Source: JAZDLC01 sp043802345 (GTDB taxonomy: Bacteria; Planctomycetota; B15-G4; JADJEK01). Taken from it: a stretch of 11,743 nucleotides of DNA. The first letter of the stretch is position 1. Every line of letters starts with the position of its first letter. The notes under the pieces were generated by a model. It did not search any database, was not told the origin of the DNA, and saw only the letters and a list, made by a program, of their open reading frames with translations. The position numbers and the translations under genes are program-made. Below are positions 1-6,032 of this stretch, piece after piece. The stretch covers positions 1 through 11,743 of the forward strand of contig JAZDLC010000480.1 of NCBI GenBank assembly GCA_043802345.1, in the 5' to 3' direction.

Positions 1-1522
1 CCACGCGGCATGCGAGCGACTTCTTCTCGGTCTCCAGCAGCTCTCGCTCTGGATCGCTGTCGAAGACCACCCCCGCTCCGGCTCGCCCGTAATAGACGCC
101 CCGCTCGTACCGCAGCGAACGGATCACGATGCATGAATCGAAACGGCCGTCCGCCAGAAGGTAGCCCGCCGCCCCGCCGTAGAACCCCCTGGCGGTTGTC
201 TCGGCCTCCCGGATCAACTCCATCGCCCGGACCTTCGGCGCTCCGGTAAGCGTCCCCATGTTGGCGGCCGCCCGGTAGACATGCAGCGCGTCCAGATCGG
301 GCCTGACCTGGCCCCTCACCCGGCTGACGAGATGCTGCACATGGCTGAACTTCTCGATCGCCATCTGCTGGAGAACCTCGGTCGTTCCGGGAACGGAAAC
401 CCGGGCGATGTCGTTGCGGGCCAGGTCGAGCAGCATGGCATGCTCGGCCTGTTCCTTCGGATCGAGCTGAAGCGACAGCGCCAGACGGCCGTCCAGATCC
501 GGATCCACGCTGCCGTCAGCATGGCGGCCGCGGGCCACTGTTCCGGCGATCGGCCGGATCTCCGCGTAGCCGTCCTCGACCCGCAGGAAGGTCTCCGGAG
601 ACGCGCCGAGGAGGACCCCTTCTCGCAACTCCAGGTAGAACATGTACGGGGAAGGATTGCGCCGGCGAAGCTCGCGATAGACCCTGAGCGGGTCCGCGGA
701 GCTCCTGGTCTCGAGACCGCGGGAGAGCACTCCCTGGAAGATCTCGCCCGCGCCGATCTGCCGCTTGAACTCCCTGACCATCTCGAGGAACCGCTGGTCG
801 GTCACGTCCGCCTCCACAGGCGCAGGCTCGACCGAGGCGTCCGGCAAGGAGATGTCCGCGCGCCGCGCGCCGCGCACCAGTCGCAGCGTCCGCTCGTGCC
901 GGTCCCGCGCGCCGCGGGCGGATTCCCAGGGCAGTCCCCTGGTCACGACGAAGACAGATCTCTTCCGGTGATCCTCGATGAGCATGTCGGAGGCCAGCAC
1001 GAAGCTGGCGTCCGGCTCGTCCAGGGGATCGTCCGGGCGCGGAGGAAGATGCTCGAACTGATCCACCAGCTCGTATGAGAAGGCGCCGAACAACCCGGCC
1101 GGAAGAGGGGCGGGCGTGCGATCCTGGATCAGGCCCGCGACCAACCGCATGGCGTCCAGCACCGACGGAGAGCGGAGCCGCTCCTGGTCCTCCAGCACCG
1201 CCACCGAGCCTCCGGGAAAGGCGAGGTCGGACGGGAGCTTCTTGACCAGGGCTTCTCCTGCTTCCACCATCGGTTCGACCTGAACCTGGTTGCCCCGGAT
1301 CTCGAGCCGGAGCAGCGAACGCAGCAGCAGGATCGTCCGCCGGATCGAGCTGAGTTCAGCGCCGCCGCCCGCGCTCTCCAGCAACGCCAGACCGCCCCGG
1401 TCCGGTTGCGCGCGCAGCCTCTCCAGGAGATCGACCGCCTCCAGGACATCGGCAGCCGGCAGTTCGGTCACCAGCGGCTGAACGAGCACTGGCTCAATCT
1501 TCTGGGATCCAAGGAGTCTCAT
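1..1522 (-). CDS. trpE: Anthranilate synthase component I (TrpE), C-terminus cut by window edge
   Basis: TrpE converts chorismate to anthranilate, the first committed step of tryptophan synthesis, using ammonia supplied by TrpG in the cytoplasm. I read 507 codons with no stop, starting at the ATG at 1522-1520, which has AGGAG four bases upstream. The E. coli protein has about 520 residues, so only some ten are missing. The chorismate-binding core is clear: AGEIFQ (258-263), NPSPYMF (289-295), PIAGT (324-328), DLARND (366-371), HLVSRV (397-402), GTLTGAPKVRAM (423-434) and AGAGVVFDSDP (481-491). It resembles enterobacterial TrpE more than PabB or MenF. The LLES motif (47-50) and NPSPYM match the tryptophan feedback site of enterobacterial TrpE, so feedback inhibition is likely. 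The leader side (1523-1640, minus strand) has no ATG that could start a Trp-rich leader peptide, so no classical attenuator is seen. trpG or trpD may follow beyond the edge, which I cannot see. Confidence 0.93.
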   Translation of the reverse strand, partial: MRLLGSQKIEPVLVQPLVTELPAADVLEAVDLLERLRAQPDRGGLALLESAGGGAELSSIRRTILLLRSLLRLEIRGNQVQVEPMVEAGEALVKKLPSDLAFPGGSVAVLEDQERLRSPSVLDAMRLVAGLIQDRTPAPLPAGLFGAFSYELVDQFEHLPPRPDDPLDEPDASFVLASDMLIEDHRKRSVFVVTRGLPWESARGARDRHERTLRLVRGARRADISLPDASVEPAPVEADVTDQRFLEMVREFKRQIGAGEIFQGVLSRGLETRSSADPLRVYRELRRRNPSPYMFYLELREGVLLGASPETFLRVEDGYAEIRPIAGTVARGRHADGSVDPDLDGRLALSLQLDPKEQAEHAMLLDLARNDIARVSVPGTTEVLQQMAIEKFSHVQHLVSRVRGQVRPDLDALHVYRAAANMGTLTGAPKVRAMELIREAETTARGFYGGAAGYLLADGRFDSCIVIRSLRYERGVYYGRAGAGVVFDSDPERELLETEKKSLACRV

Positions 1523-1630
1523 GGATCTCCTATCGGCAATTCCGGCTTCTGGCCCGCAGACGGGTGATGGAATGCTTCGTTTGTTTGCGGCACCGATGCG
1601 CGGTTTCTTCAAAGGGTGCGCAGAAGTCGG

Positions 1631-1717
1631 AATCGAAATCGAAATCGATTGGTCTCATGCCACTCGGAAGGCGCATCCAATCGATCCCGATTTCGATTTC
1701 GATTTCGATTTCGATTC
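1631..1717. repeat. Inverted hexamer repeat (AATCGA x3 facing CGATTT x4)
   Basis: The left arm has three tandem AATCGA units (1631-1648) followed by TTGG. The right arm begins with CCAATCGAT (1677-1685) and continues, after a short bulge, as four CGATTT units plus CGATTC (1688-1717). CCAATCGAT is the exact complement of ATCGATTGG (1644-1652). The hexamer blocks can then pair for at least 13 more bases if 1686-1691 bulges out. The result is a possible stem of more than 20 base pairs around a loop of 24 bases (1653-1676). The arms have unequal unit numbers, as expected of slippage-prone repeats. It resembles a dispersed intergenic palindromic element rather than a terminator. Confidence 0.8.
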
Positions 1718-1780
1718 TCCGATGGCTCGGCGAGCAAGTCGGGAACCGCTCTTCGGTTGCGGGCCACCGGCCCCCCTGCG

Positions 1781-1801
1781 GTCTCTGCGTCTCTGCGAGA
1801 G
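1781..1801 (-). repeat. Short GCAGAGA-type repeat in the 3' region of the M2 peptidase gene
   Basis: On the minus strand this reads CTCTCGCAGAGACGCAGAG followed by ACCGCAG, so GCAGAG recurs with a spacing of eight bases and then degenerates. Tandem motifs of this look (CGCAGAGA or CGCAAAGA units) are, from general knowledge, often met between genes in environmental bacteria. Their function is unknown to me. Only about two and a half units are present here. Confidence 0.5.
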
Positions 1802-1840
1802 TCATCTCCTGTGTGTTCGACCCACCCCCCCGCCACGCGG

Positions 1841-3640
1841 TCAATCGAAAGAACAATCGAAACCCTGATTCTGTTCCCGCAGCCATTCCAAGAGCGGCGC
1901 GAAGTACTCGAGCATGGCCCGGCCGGACATCGGCTCGCCGGTGGCCTCCTCGAGCACCTCCCTCCAATCCCGAGTCGCGCCCAGCTCGAGGATTCCGTTC
2001 AGGAAGGCACCCACCTCGCGGCTTCCGCGGTAGTTCGCCTGGTGTGGATCCACATGCAGGATCTCCCGGCAGATGTAATCGTGGAACTGGAACTTCAGCA
2101 CGGTCGCCAGGGCATAGTCGTAGTACTGGGCCGGATCGTCATTGATGTGCGTCTTGGTGGCGGGATCACAGTACTCCTCACCCCTTGGCTCGGGCGGTTC
2201 GATCCCTTGATAGCGGGCCTTCAGGTCCCACCATCTCTCATTGAAGCGGTGAGCCGGGAGCTCCTCCTCGTACAGGTCGTGCTCGAAGTGCGACATCACC
2301 CCAGCCGACCACGGCAGGAAGACGACCGACGTGAGGGCATCATTCAGCAGCCACTGGATCTCGTCGATCTCGATCTCGTCCGTGAGCAGACCGAGATCCT
2401 TCATGTACGGTTGCTGAGACGCGGCGAGCGAGATCAGCTCGCCGATCCCCTCGTGGAAAGCGCGGTTGGCTCCCTCCCTGAGCGTCACCGGAACCTCCGG
2501 GCGTGAGTAGGCGAGGTAGTAGTAGATATGGCCAAGTTCATGATGAGTCGTCAGGAACCAGTTGAAGTCGGACCGGACCGACATCAGCGACCGGACGTCC
2601 TGATTCAGGTCGAGATGCCACGCCGAGGCGTGGGTGTTCTTCATCCTCCTTGACCCCGCCGGCAGCTCGTACAGGTCGGACTTCTCATGGAACCCCGGCG
2701 GCAACCTCTGGAAGCCCATCGATACGTAGAACTCCTCCGCCTGCCGGATCAAGTCCTCCGGCGCCATCTTGGCAACAAGCGGGTCGAGGCCGATCCCCTC
2801 CACCAGGCCGGGCCACTCCTGTCCCCACCGATTCCCGAGCCAGTGCGCCGGAATCCGCCTCGGAACAGGCTGGCCGTATCTCCTTGCGAGCTGGCGCTTG
2901 GCAAAGCAGTGGAGCTGCTCGTACAGAGGGCGGATCTCCTCGAGGACGCCGTCCATCAGCTCCATCATTTCAGGAGTCGACATTCCGTAATCCGCCACCT
3001 GGAGGGAGAAGAACCCCGCGTGTCCCATCTCCCTGGCCACCTGGTTGCGCAGGCCCCGGAGGCGGACGAGCCCCTCCCGCAGCGCCGGCCCGACCGATTT
3101 CGCGGCTTCAAAGGCGCGGCGGCGTTCGTCCAGGTCACAGGACGTGCGGAGAACCTGGTCGATGTCGTTGGGAGTGACCTCCTTCAGGGTCCCGTCGGCG
3201 CCGGCCATGCGGAATTTGAATCCATCCAGGGCCTGGCTCTGCGCCCCCTCCGCCTCGATCCGGGCCGATACCACGTCCGGAATCGTCAGCGGATTCTCCG
3301 CCGCCCACAGCAGGATCTTCTCGAGCTGTCGCGCCTGCAGGTCGGTGAACGAATCTCGCCGCTCCAGCAGCCTCCGCGCCTCCCGGATCGTCTCGGCCGC
3401 GCCCGTGAAACGGCTGAGAGCCTTGCTGGCAAGAATGGCCACCTGCGTGTGCTCGTCACTGACATCGGTGGAGGCCGCCCAGGCAGCCTTCTCGTGGTCG
3501 TAGTAGACGTCGAGCAACTCCTCCGAGTAGCGGTCGAGGAACGCCCTGGCCTCGGGATCGTCGCTCATGGTGACTCCCGGCAGGTAGTGACAGGCAGGCA
3601 CGACGGCCAGCAGGATGATGACGAGAACGGTCGCTCGCAT
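1841..3640 (-). CDS. M2-family (angiotensin-converting-enzyme-like) zinc metallopeptidase, exported
   Basis: This is a predicted peptidyl-dipeptidase: a zinc enzyme that removes dipeptides from peptide C-termini outside the cytoplasm. It has 599 residues. The zinc site is HELGH (367-371) with the third ligand Glu397 in EGANRAFHEGIG, the hallmark of the M2/ACE family. Other ACE active-site residues align: HASAW (His337, like ACE His353), Lys496 and His498 (like Lys511 and His513), and Tyr506 and Tyr509 (like Tyr520 and Tyr523), followed by KFQFH. ACE chloride ligand Arg522 aligns with Asp508. The N-terminus is a hydrophobic signal (4-14) ending in VPAC with Cys17, so it may be a lipoprotein; Pro at -2 is atypical, so ordinary cleavage is possible. 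The start at 3640 has GGGAG eight bases upstream. It lies 43 bases behind the phytase gene, probably in one transcript. The last residues (FDCSFD) are encoded by a small CAATCGAAA duplication. Confidence 0.93.
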   Translation of the reverse strand: MRATVLVIILLAVVPACHYLPGVTMSDDPEARAFLDRYSEELLDVYYDHEKAAWAASTDVSDEHTQVAILASKALSRFTGAAETIREARRLLERRDSFTDLQARQLEKILLWAAENPLTIPDVVSARIEAEGAQSQALDGFKFRMAGADGTLKEVTPNDIDQVLRTSCDLDERRRAFEAAKSVGPALREGLVRLRGLRNQVAREMGHAGFFSLQVADYGMSTPEMMELMDGVLEEIRPLYEQLHCFAKRQLARRYGQPVPRRIPAHWLGNRWGQEWPGLVEGIGLDPLVAKMAPEDLIRQAEEFYVSMGFQRLPPGFHEKSDLYELPAGSRRMKNTHASAWHLDLNQDVRSLMSVRSDFNWFLTTHHELGHIYYYLAYSRPEVPVTLREGANRAFHEGIGELISLAASQQPYMKDLGLLTDEIEIDEIQWLLNDALTSVVFLPWSAGVMSHFEHDLYEEELPAHRFNERWWDLKARYQGIEPPEPRGEEYCDPATKTHINDDPAQYYDYALATVLKFQFHDYICREILHVDPHQANYRGSREVGAFLNGILELGATRDWREVLEEATGEPMSGRAMLEYFAPLLEWLREQNQGFDCSFD

Positions 3641-3683
3641 GTGATGACTCCCGGAAATGTGACCTGCCGGGAGACTAGCAGAA

Positions 3684-4757
3684 TCAGAACAGCCGATGGA
3701 GCGTCGCGGCCACGTTCTCCCACGGTACCAGCTTGAAGTTCTGATTCTCCCCCTCGTTCTTGCCGTCCTGGACGATCAGCGCCCCTCCCGGAAAACGGGG
3801 GCCCAGCGGTCCGCTCGCGATTTCGATGCCGTCCGTATGGCGCACATCGTCGATCCCGTCGTTCATCACCACCTTGAAGCGCCCTGCGAAATCGTTCTCG
3901 CCTTCCCGGGCATAGACCAGGAAGTCATCCTTCCCCTGGTTCGAGGCGACCAGATAGCCGGACCGCTCGTCCCGCCGGTAGATGGCCAGTCCCTCCACGT
4001 CGTGGCGGAGCCGGCCCCACCACGCGGCGGAATCGACCAGGGATCTCTCCTCTCCGTCCTCGGGGTTGGCCGGGTACTTCCAGATGCCGACGCTCTCCTC
4101 GGCGACATACAGCCAGCCCAGTTCGTCGTCCGCGACGCACCCCTCTGTTTCCGATCCGATCAGGACCCTGCGGACAAGTTCTCCCGAGCCCGCGTCGGCC
4201 AGGGTGGCCAGCCGCCACTGGGCGAACTCACCCTTCTTCGTGGTCACCACGACATGGAACTGGCCGGTCGATCCGCTGTGATGGAGGCAGAGACCATCGA
4301 CCTTGAGATCGTCGGGAGCCGGGATCGCTCCGACCGGCACCAGCGTCCGGGCGCCTTCATCCAGACGGAGGAGCTCGATCCGGTTGTCGGTCTTGTTGGT
4401 GGCCGCGACGATGACTCCCTCGCCTCCCGAAAACGGGAAGCCGGATCTGAGGTCGACGTTGTTCATCTTCCCGAGAGGCAGGTAGTCGATTTCCACTCCC
4501 TCGAGATCATAGATCGCCAGCCCTCCCTTCTTGTCCGTCCCCACGATCAGGCTGCGGGCCGGGTCATCCGGCGCCACCCAGATGCAGACGTCGTCGAGCG
4601 CGTCCCCCCCGCTTCGGATCAGGGTGGTCTCCAGCACCGCGACCGCGGTGCGCGGCAGGCGGCGGTAGTTCAGATAGAACGCTCCGGCCAGGATCAGGAG
4701 AACGCACGGCCCGAGCAGCCAGATCAGGCGGCGGGCTGTTGCCGGATTACTCGCCAT
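3684..4757 (-). CDS. Beta-propeller phytase, membrane-anchored
   Basis: Beta-propeller phytases are calcium-dependent enzymes that release phosphate from inositol hexakisphosphate outside the cytoplasm. The 357-residue protein has one N-terminal hydrophobic segment (11-29) preceded by two Arg and followed by YRR, so it is probably anchored with the enzyme outside. Family motifs appear in order: DALDDVCIWV (52-61), GTDKKGGLAIYDLEG (73-87), NNVDLRSGF (99-107), VDGLCL (153-158), GCVADDELGWLYVAEE (206-221) with GIWKYP, DVEGL (253-257), TDGIE (308-312) and QDGKN (330-334). These supply the acidic calcium ligands and basic phosphate-binding residues of the six-bladed fold. The start codon overlaps the end of the haem-binding gene by 11 bases, which suggests translational coupling. 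The M2 peptidase gene follows after 43 bases. Whether the substrate is phytate or another phosphate ester cannot be read from sequence. Confidence 0.92.
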   Translation of the reverse strand: MASNPATARRLIWLLGPCVLLILAGAFYLNYRRLPRTAVAVLETTLIRSGGDALDDVCIWVAPDDPARSLIVGTDKKGGLAIYDLEGVEIDYLPLGKMNNVDLRSGFPFSGGEGVIVAATNKTDNRIELLRLDEGARTLVPVGAIPAPDDLKVDGLCLHHSGSTGQFHVVVTTKKGEFAQWRLATLADAGSGELVRRVLIGSETEGCVADDELGWLYVAEESVGIWKYPANPEDGEERSLVDSAAWWGRLRHDVEGLAIYRRDERSGYLVASNQGKDDFLVYAREGENDFAGRFKVVMNDGIDDVRHTDGIEIASGPLGPRFPGGALIVQDGKNEGENQNFKLVPWENVAATLHRLF

Positions 4758-5169
4758 CGGCCCACGCTTTCAGGGCGGCCAGCTCTGCCGCGGTCACCTT
4801 CGCTTCGGGGTGGCCCAGGGCATAGAGGGCGGGCGGCATGTCCTCTCCTTCGACCTCGTCGTAGACCTCCTCGATGATCTTGGCTCGCTTCTTCGCGGAG
4901 TAGCTGTCCCACTCCGAGAAGTTCACCTTGCTCCGCGCATCCTTCACGTGGCCGGACAGCAGCCAGGAGACCGGGGCCACGTAGCCGTACCAGGGCCACT
5001 GCGTCTCATTGGAATGGCAGTTGTAGCAGGCCCTTTTCAGCACGCTCACGACCTGTTCAGGGGCGGCCGGATCGCCTCTCTTCGCGGGATTCTCCCTGTC
5101 GACAGGCCAGAACTGCATCGCGACCAGAGCCACGATCAGGAGGATGACGAGGATGCGAACGATCTTCAT
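4747..5169 (-). CDS. Small haem-binding-domain (c-type) membrane protein
   Basis: This protein of 140 residues starts with a hydrophobic segment (about 5-20) followed by WPVDREN, a signal anchor that places the rest outside the cytoplasm. A single CYNCH motif (Cys48, Cys51, His52) is the covalent haem c attachment site. It is followed by SNETQWPWYGYVAPVSWLL, typical of the Haem_bd family (PF14376), and by MPP (Met111 onward), whose Met is a likely second haem ligand. I chose the start at 5169 because AGGAG lies eight bases upstream and the signal segment then begins at once; an in-frame ATG at 5280 would add 37 residues without signal character. The family's role is poorly known; electron transfer or redox sensing is plausible but not shown. 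The gene's end overlaps the phytase start. A candidate promoter lies at 5209-5237. Confidence 0.88.
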   Translation of the reverse strand: MKIVRILVILLIVALVAMQFWPVDRENPAKRGDPAAPEQVVSVLKRACYNCHSNETQWPWYGYVAPVSWLLSGHVKDARSKVNFSEWDSYSAKKRAKIIEEVYDEVEGEDMPPALYALGHPEAKVTAAELAALKAWADGE

Positions 5170-5208
5170 GAACAGGCTCCTGGCGACTTCTGCAAGACCA
5201 ACCGGCGA

Positions 5209-5237
5209 ACGGTACGGCCCGGGAGCGGCCCGGGCAA
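5209..5237 (-). promoter_or_regulatory. Candidate promoter of the haem protein-phytase-peptidase operon
   Basis: On the minus strand TTGCCC (5237-5232) and TACCGT (5214-5209) are 17 bases apart, with a leader of about 30 bases to the ATG at 5169. The match to a sigma-70-type promoter is moderate. The spacer is almost filled by the inverted repeat at 5217-5235, which would suit a repressor or a spacer-binding regulator. Confidence 0.35.
5217..5235. repeat. Perfect GC inverted repeat inside a candidate promoter spacer
   Basis: GCCCGGG and CCCGGGC are perfect 7-base complementary arms separated by AGCGG. The element sits 48 to 66 bases upstream of the haem protein start, between the proposed -35 and -10 boxes. 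It could be an operator or a hairpin; in GC-rich DNA such repeats also arise by chance. Confidence 0.45.
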
Positions 5238-5284
5238 CCCCGAATCGGACACGCGGCGCGGCCGGCTCGCACCCCGGCACGATG

Positions 5285-5300
5285 ATGACAATGATGTCAT
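5285..5300. promoter_or_regulatory. CusR/CopR-like operator in the divergent intergenic region
   Basis: ATGACA-ATGA-TGTCAT is a perfect 6-base inverted repeat with a 4-base centre. The core of the E. coli CusR/CopR box is ATGACAAnnTTGTCAT; this site matches at every defined position but one. It lies 64 bases upstream of the response regulator start and directly before a possible -35 (GTGACA, 5303-5308). That is where an OmpR-class activator that regulates its own gene would bind. The neighbouring regulator belongs to that class, which supports the reading. Confidence 0.55.
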
Positions 5301-5302
5301 GC

Positions 5303-5330
5303 GTGACACCCGCGCGATCCGTGCTAATCC
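5303..5330 (+). promoter_or_regulatory. Weak candidate promoter of the two-component operon
   Basis: GTGACA (5303-5308) is a good -35, with TAATCC (5325-5330) 16 bases further as a poor -10. A weak -10 behind an operator fits a promoter that needs activation, but the call rests on context. Confidence 0.28.
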
Positions 5331-5363
5331 AGTAGGTGATCGTACAGCATGAGAGGTAGCGAC

Positions 5364-6032
5364 ATGAAGATCCTCATCGTGGACGACGACCCGAAGTACC
5401 GGACGTTCGTGGCCCAGGGCCTGAACGAATCCTCCATGGTCTGCGCCATGGCGCCGGATGGAGAGTCCGCGCTGGAAATCCTTCGCACAAAGCAGTTCGA
5501 CCTGGTGTTGCTCGACGTAATGATGCCCGGAATGCAGGGTTGGGACGTGATGCGGACGCTCCGCTCGGAGGGGATCGATGTCCCGGTGATCTGGGTGACT
5601 GCCCGGGACGCGGTGGATGAGCGGGTGAAGGGGCTGCGAATGGGCGGAGACGACTACATCGTCAAGCCGTTCGCGTTCGCCGAACTGGTGGCCCGGATCC
5701 ACGTCGTCTTGCGGAATCGGCAGGAACGCACCCGCTTCCGCCTGGCGGACCTGGAGATCGACTATCTGGGCGGCAAGGTGACCCGCGCCGGCCGGACGAT
5801 CGACACGACCCGAACGGAATACTCCCTGCTTCGGTGCCTCGCGGACCGGTGTGGCGAGGCGACCTCCCGGACCGAACTGCTCCAGACGGTCTGGGGCCTG
5901 GATTTCGATCCCGGAACCAACATCGTCGAGGTGCAGATTCGCCGCCTGCGCCAGAAGATCGACGAGCCGTTCGACAGGCCCCTGATCCACACGGTCCGGC
6001 ACGCAGGGTATGTCCTCGACAAGCGCGACTGA
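5364..6032 (+). CDS. OmpR/PhoB-family response regulator, heavy-metal (CusR/CopR-like) type
   Basis: The protein has 222 residues. The receiver domain (1-118) has the acidic pocket DDD (7-9), phospho-acceptor Asp51 in LLDVMMPGMQGWD, Thr79 and Lys101 in KPFAF. The C-terminal winged helix (about 125-222) shows TRTEYSLLRCLA, the recognition-helix stretch NIVEVQIRRLRQKID and the closing TVRHAGYVLD. On phosphorylation by the partner kinase it should dimerise and bind paired DNA half-sites near promoters. I chose the ATG at 5364 because MKILIVDDD is the canonical beginning and AGAGG lies upstream; an in-frame ATG at 5349 adds five residues. The stop overlaps the kinase gene by 23 bases. The likely target is the CusR-like box at 5285-5300. 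The actual signal (copper, silver, oxidant or other) is not readable from sequence. Confidence 0.93.
   Translation: MKILIVDDDPKYRTFVAQGLNESSMVCAMAPDGESALEILRTKQFDLVLLDVMMPGMQGWDVMRTLRSEGIDVPVIWVTARDAVDERVKGLRMGGDDYIVKPFAFAELVARIHVVLRNRQERTRFRLADLEIDYLGGKVTRAGRTIDTTRTEYSLLRCLADRCGEATSRTELLQTVWGLDFDPGTNIVEVQIRRLRQKIDEPFDRPLIHTVRHAGYVLDKRD

Larger units (their letters stand above)
1523..1840. other. Gene-free stretch between the M2 peptidase gene and trpE, filled with repeats
   Basis: These 318 bases lie between the M2 peptidase stop and the trpE start, both genes on the minus strand. I find no convincing gene. Open frames here on both strands read through the hexamer repeats as low-complexity strings such as alternating Asp-Phe, Ile-Glu or Arg-Asn, and they overlap each other. 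The stretch holds the trpE ribosome binding site, a long inverted hexamer repeat (1631-1717), a short GCAGAGA-type repeat (1781-1801) and a run of seven C (1825-1831). No T-rich tract follows a hairpin in the direction of transcription, so I see no standard Rho-independent terminator. Confidence 0.8.

Noticed and set aside
281..1078. Long plus-strand open frame (265 codons) opposite trpE
   Set aside because: It lies wholly inside trpE on the other strand, its product is Arg/Glu/His-rich without family features, and long antisense frames are normal in GC-rich coding DNA.
1523..1640. Tryptophan attenuator or T-box upstream of trpE
   Set aside because: No ATG for a leader peptide on the minus strand, no tandem Trp codons, no T-box consensus, and only a trivial four-pair hairpin (CCCG/CGGG).
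1631..1717. Hexamer repeats considered as a CRISPR array
   Set aside because: Units are six bases long and abut directly; there are no spacers or cas genes.
1530..2506. Several overlapping open frames reading through the hexamer repeats
   Set aside because: The products are low-complexity strings created by a six-base repeat read in different frames, with no ribosome site or homology pattern.
2687..4877. Two long plus-strand open frames (2687-3736 and 3696-4877)
   Set aside because: They run antisense to the M2 peptidase and phytase genes, whose products have full family motifs; the antisense products have none.
5170..5280. Longer N-terminus for the haem-binding protein from the ATG at 5280
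   Set aside because: It would put 37 polar, Pro/Arg-rich residues before the signal anchor and read through the proposed promoter; the ATG at 5169 has a good ribosome site.
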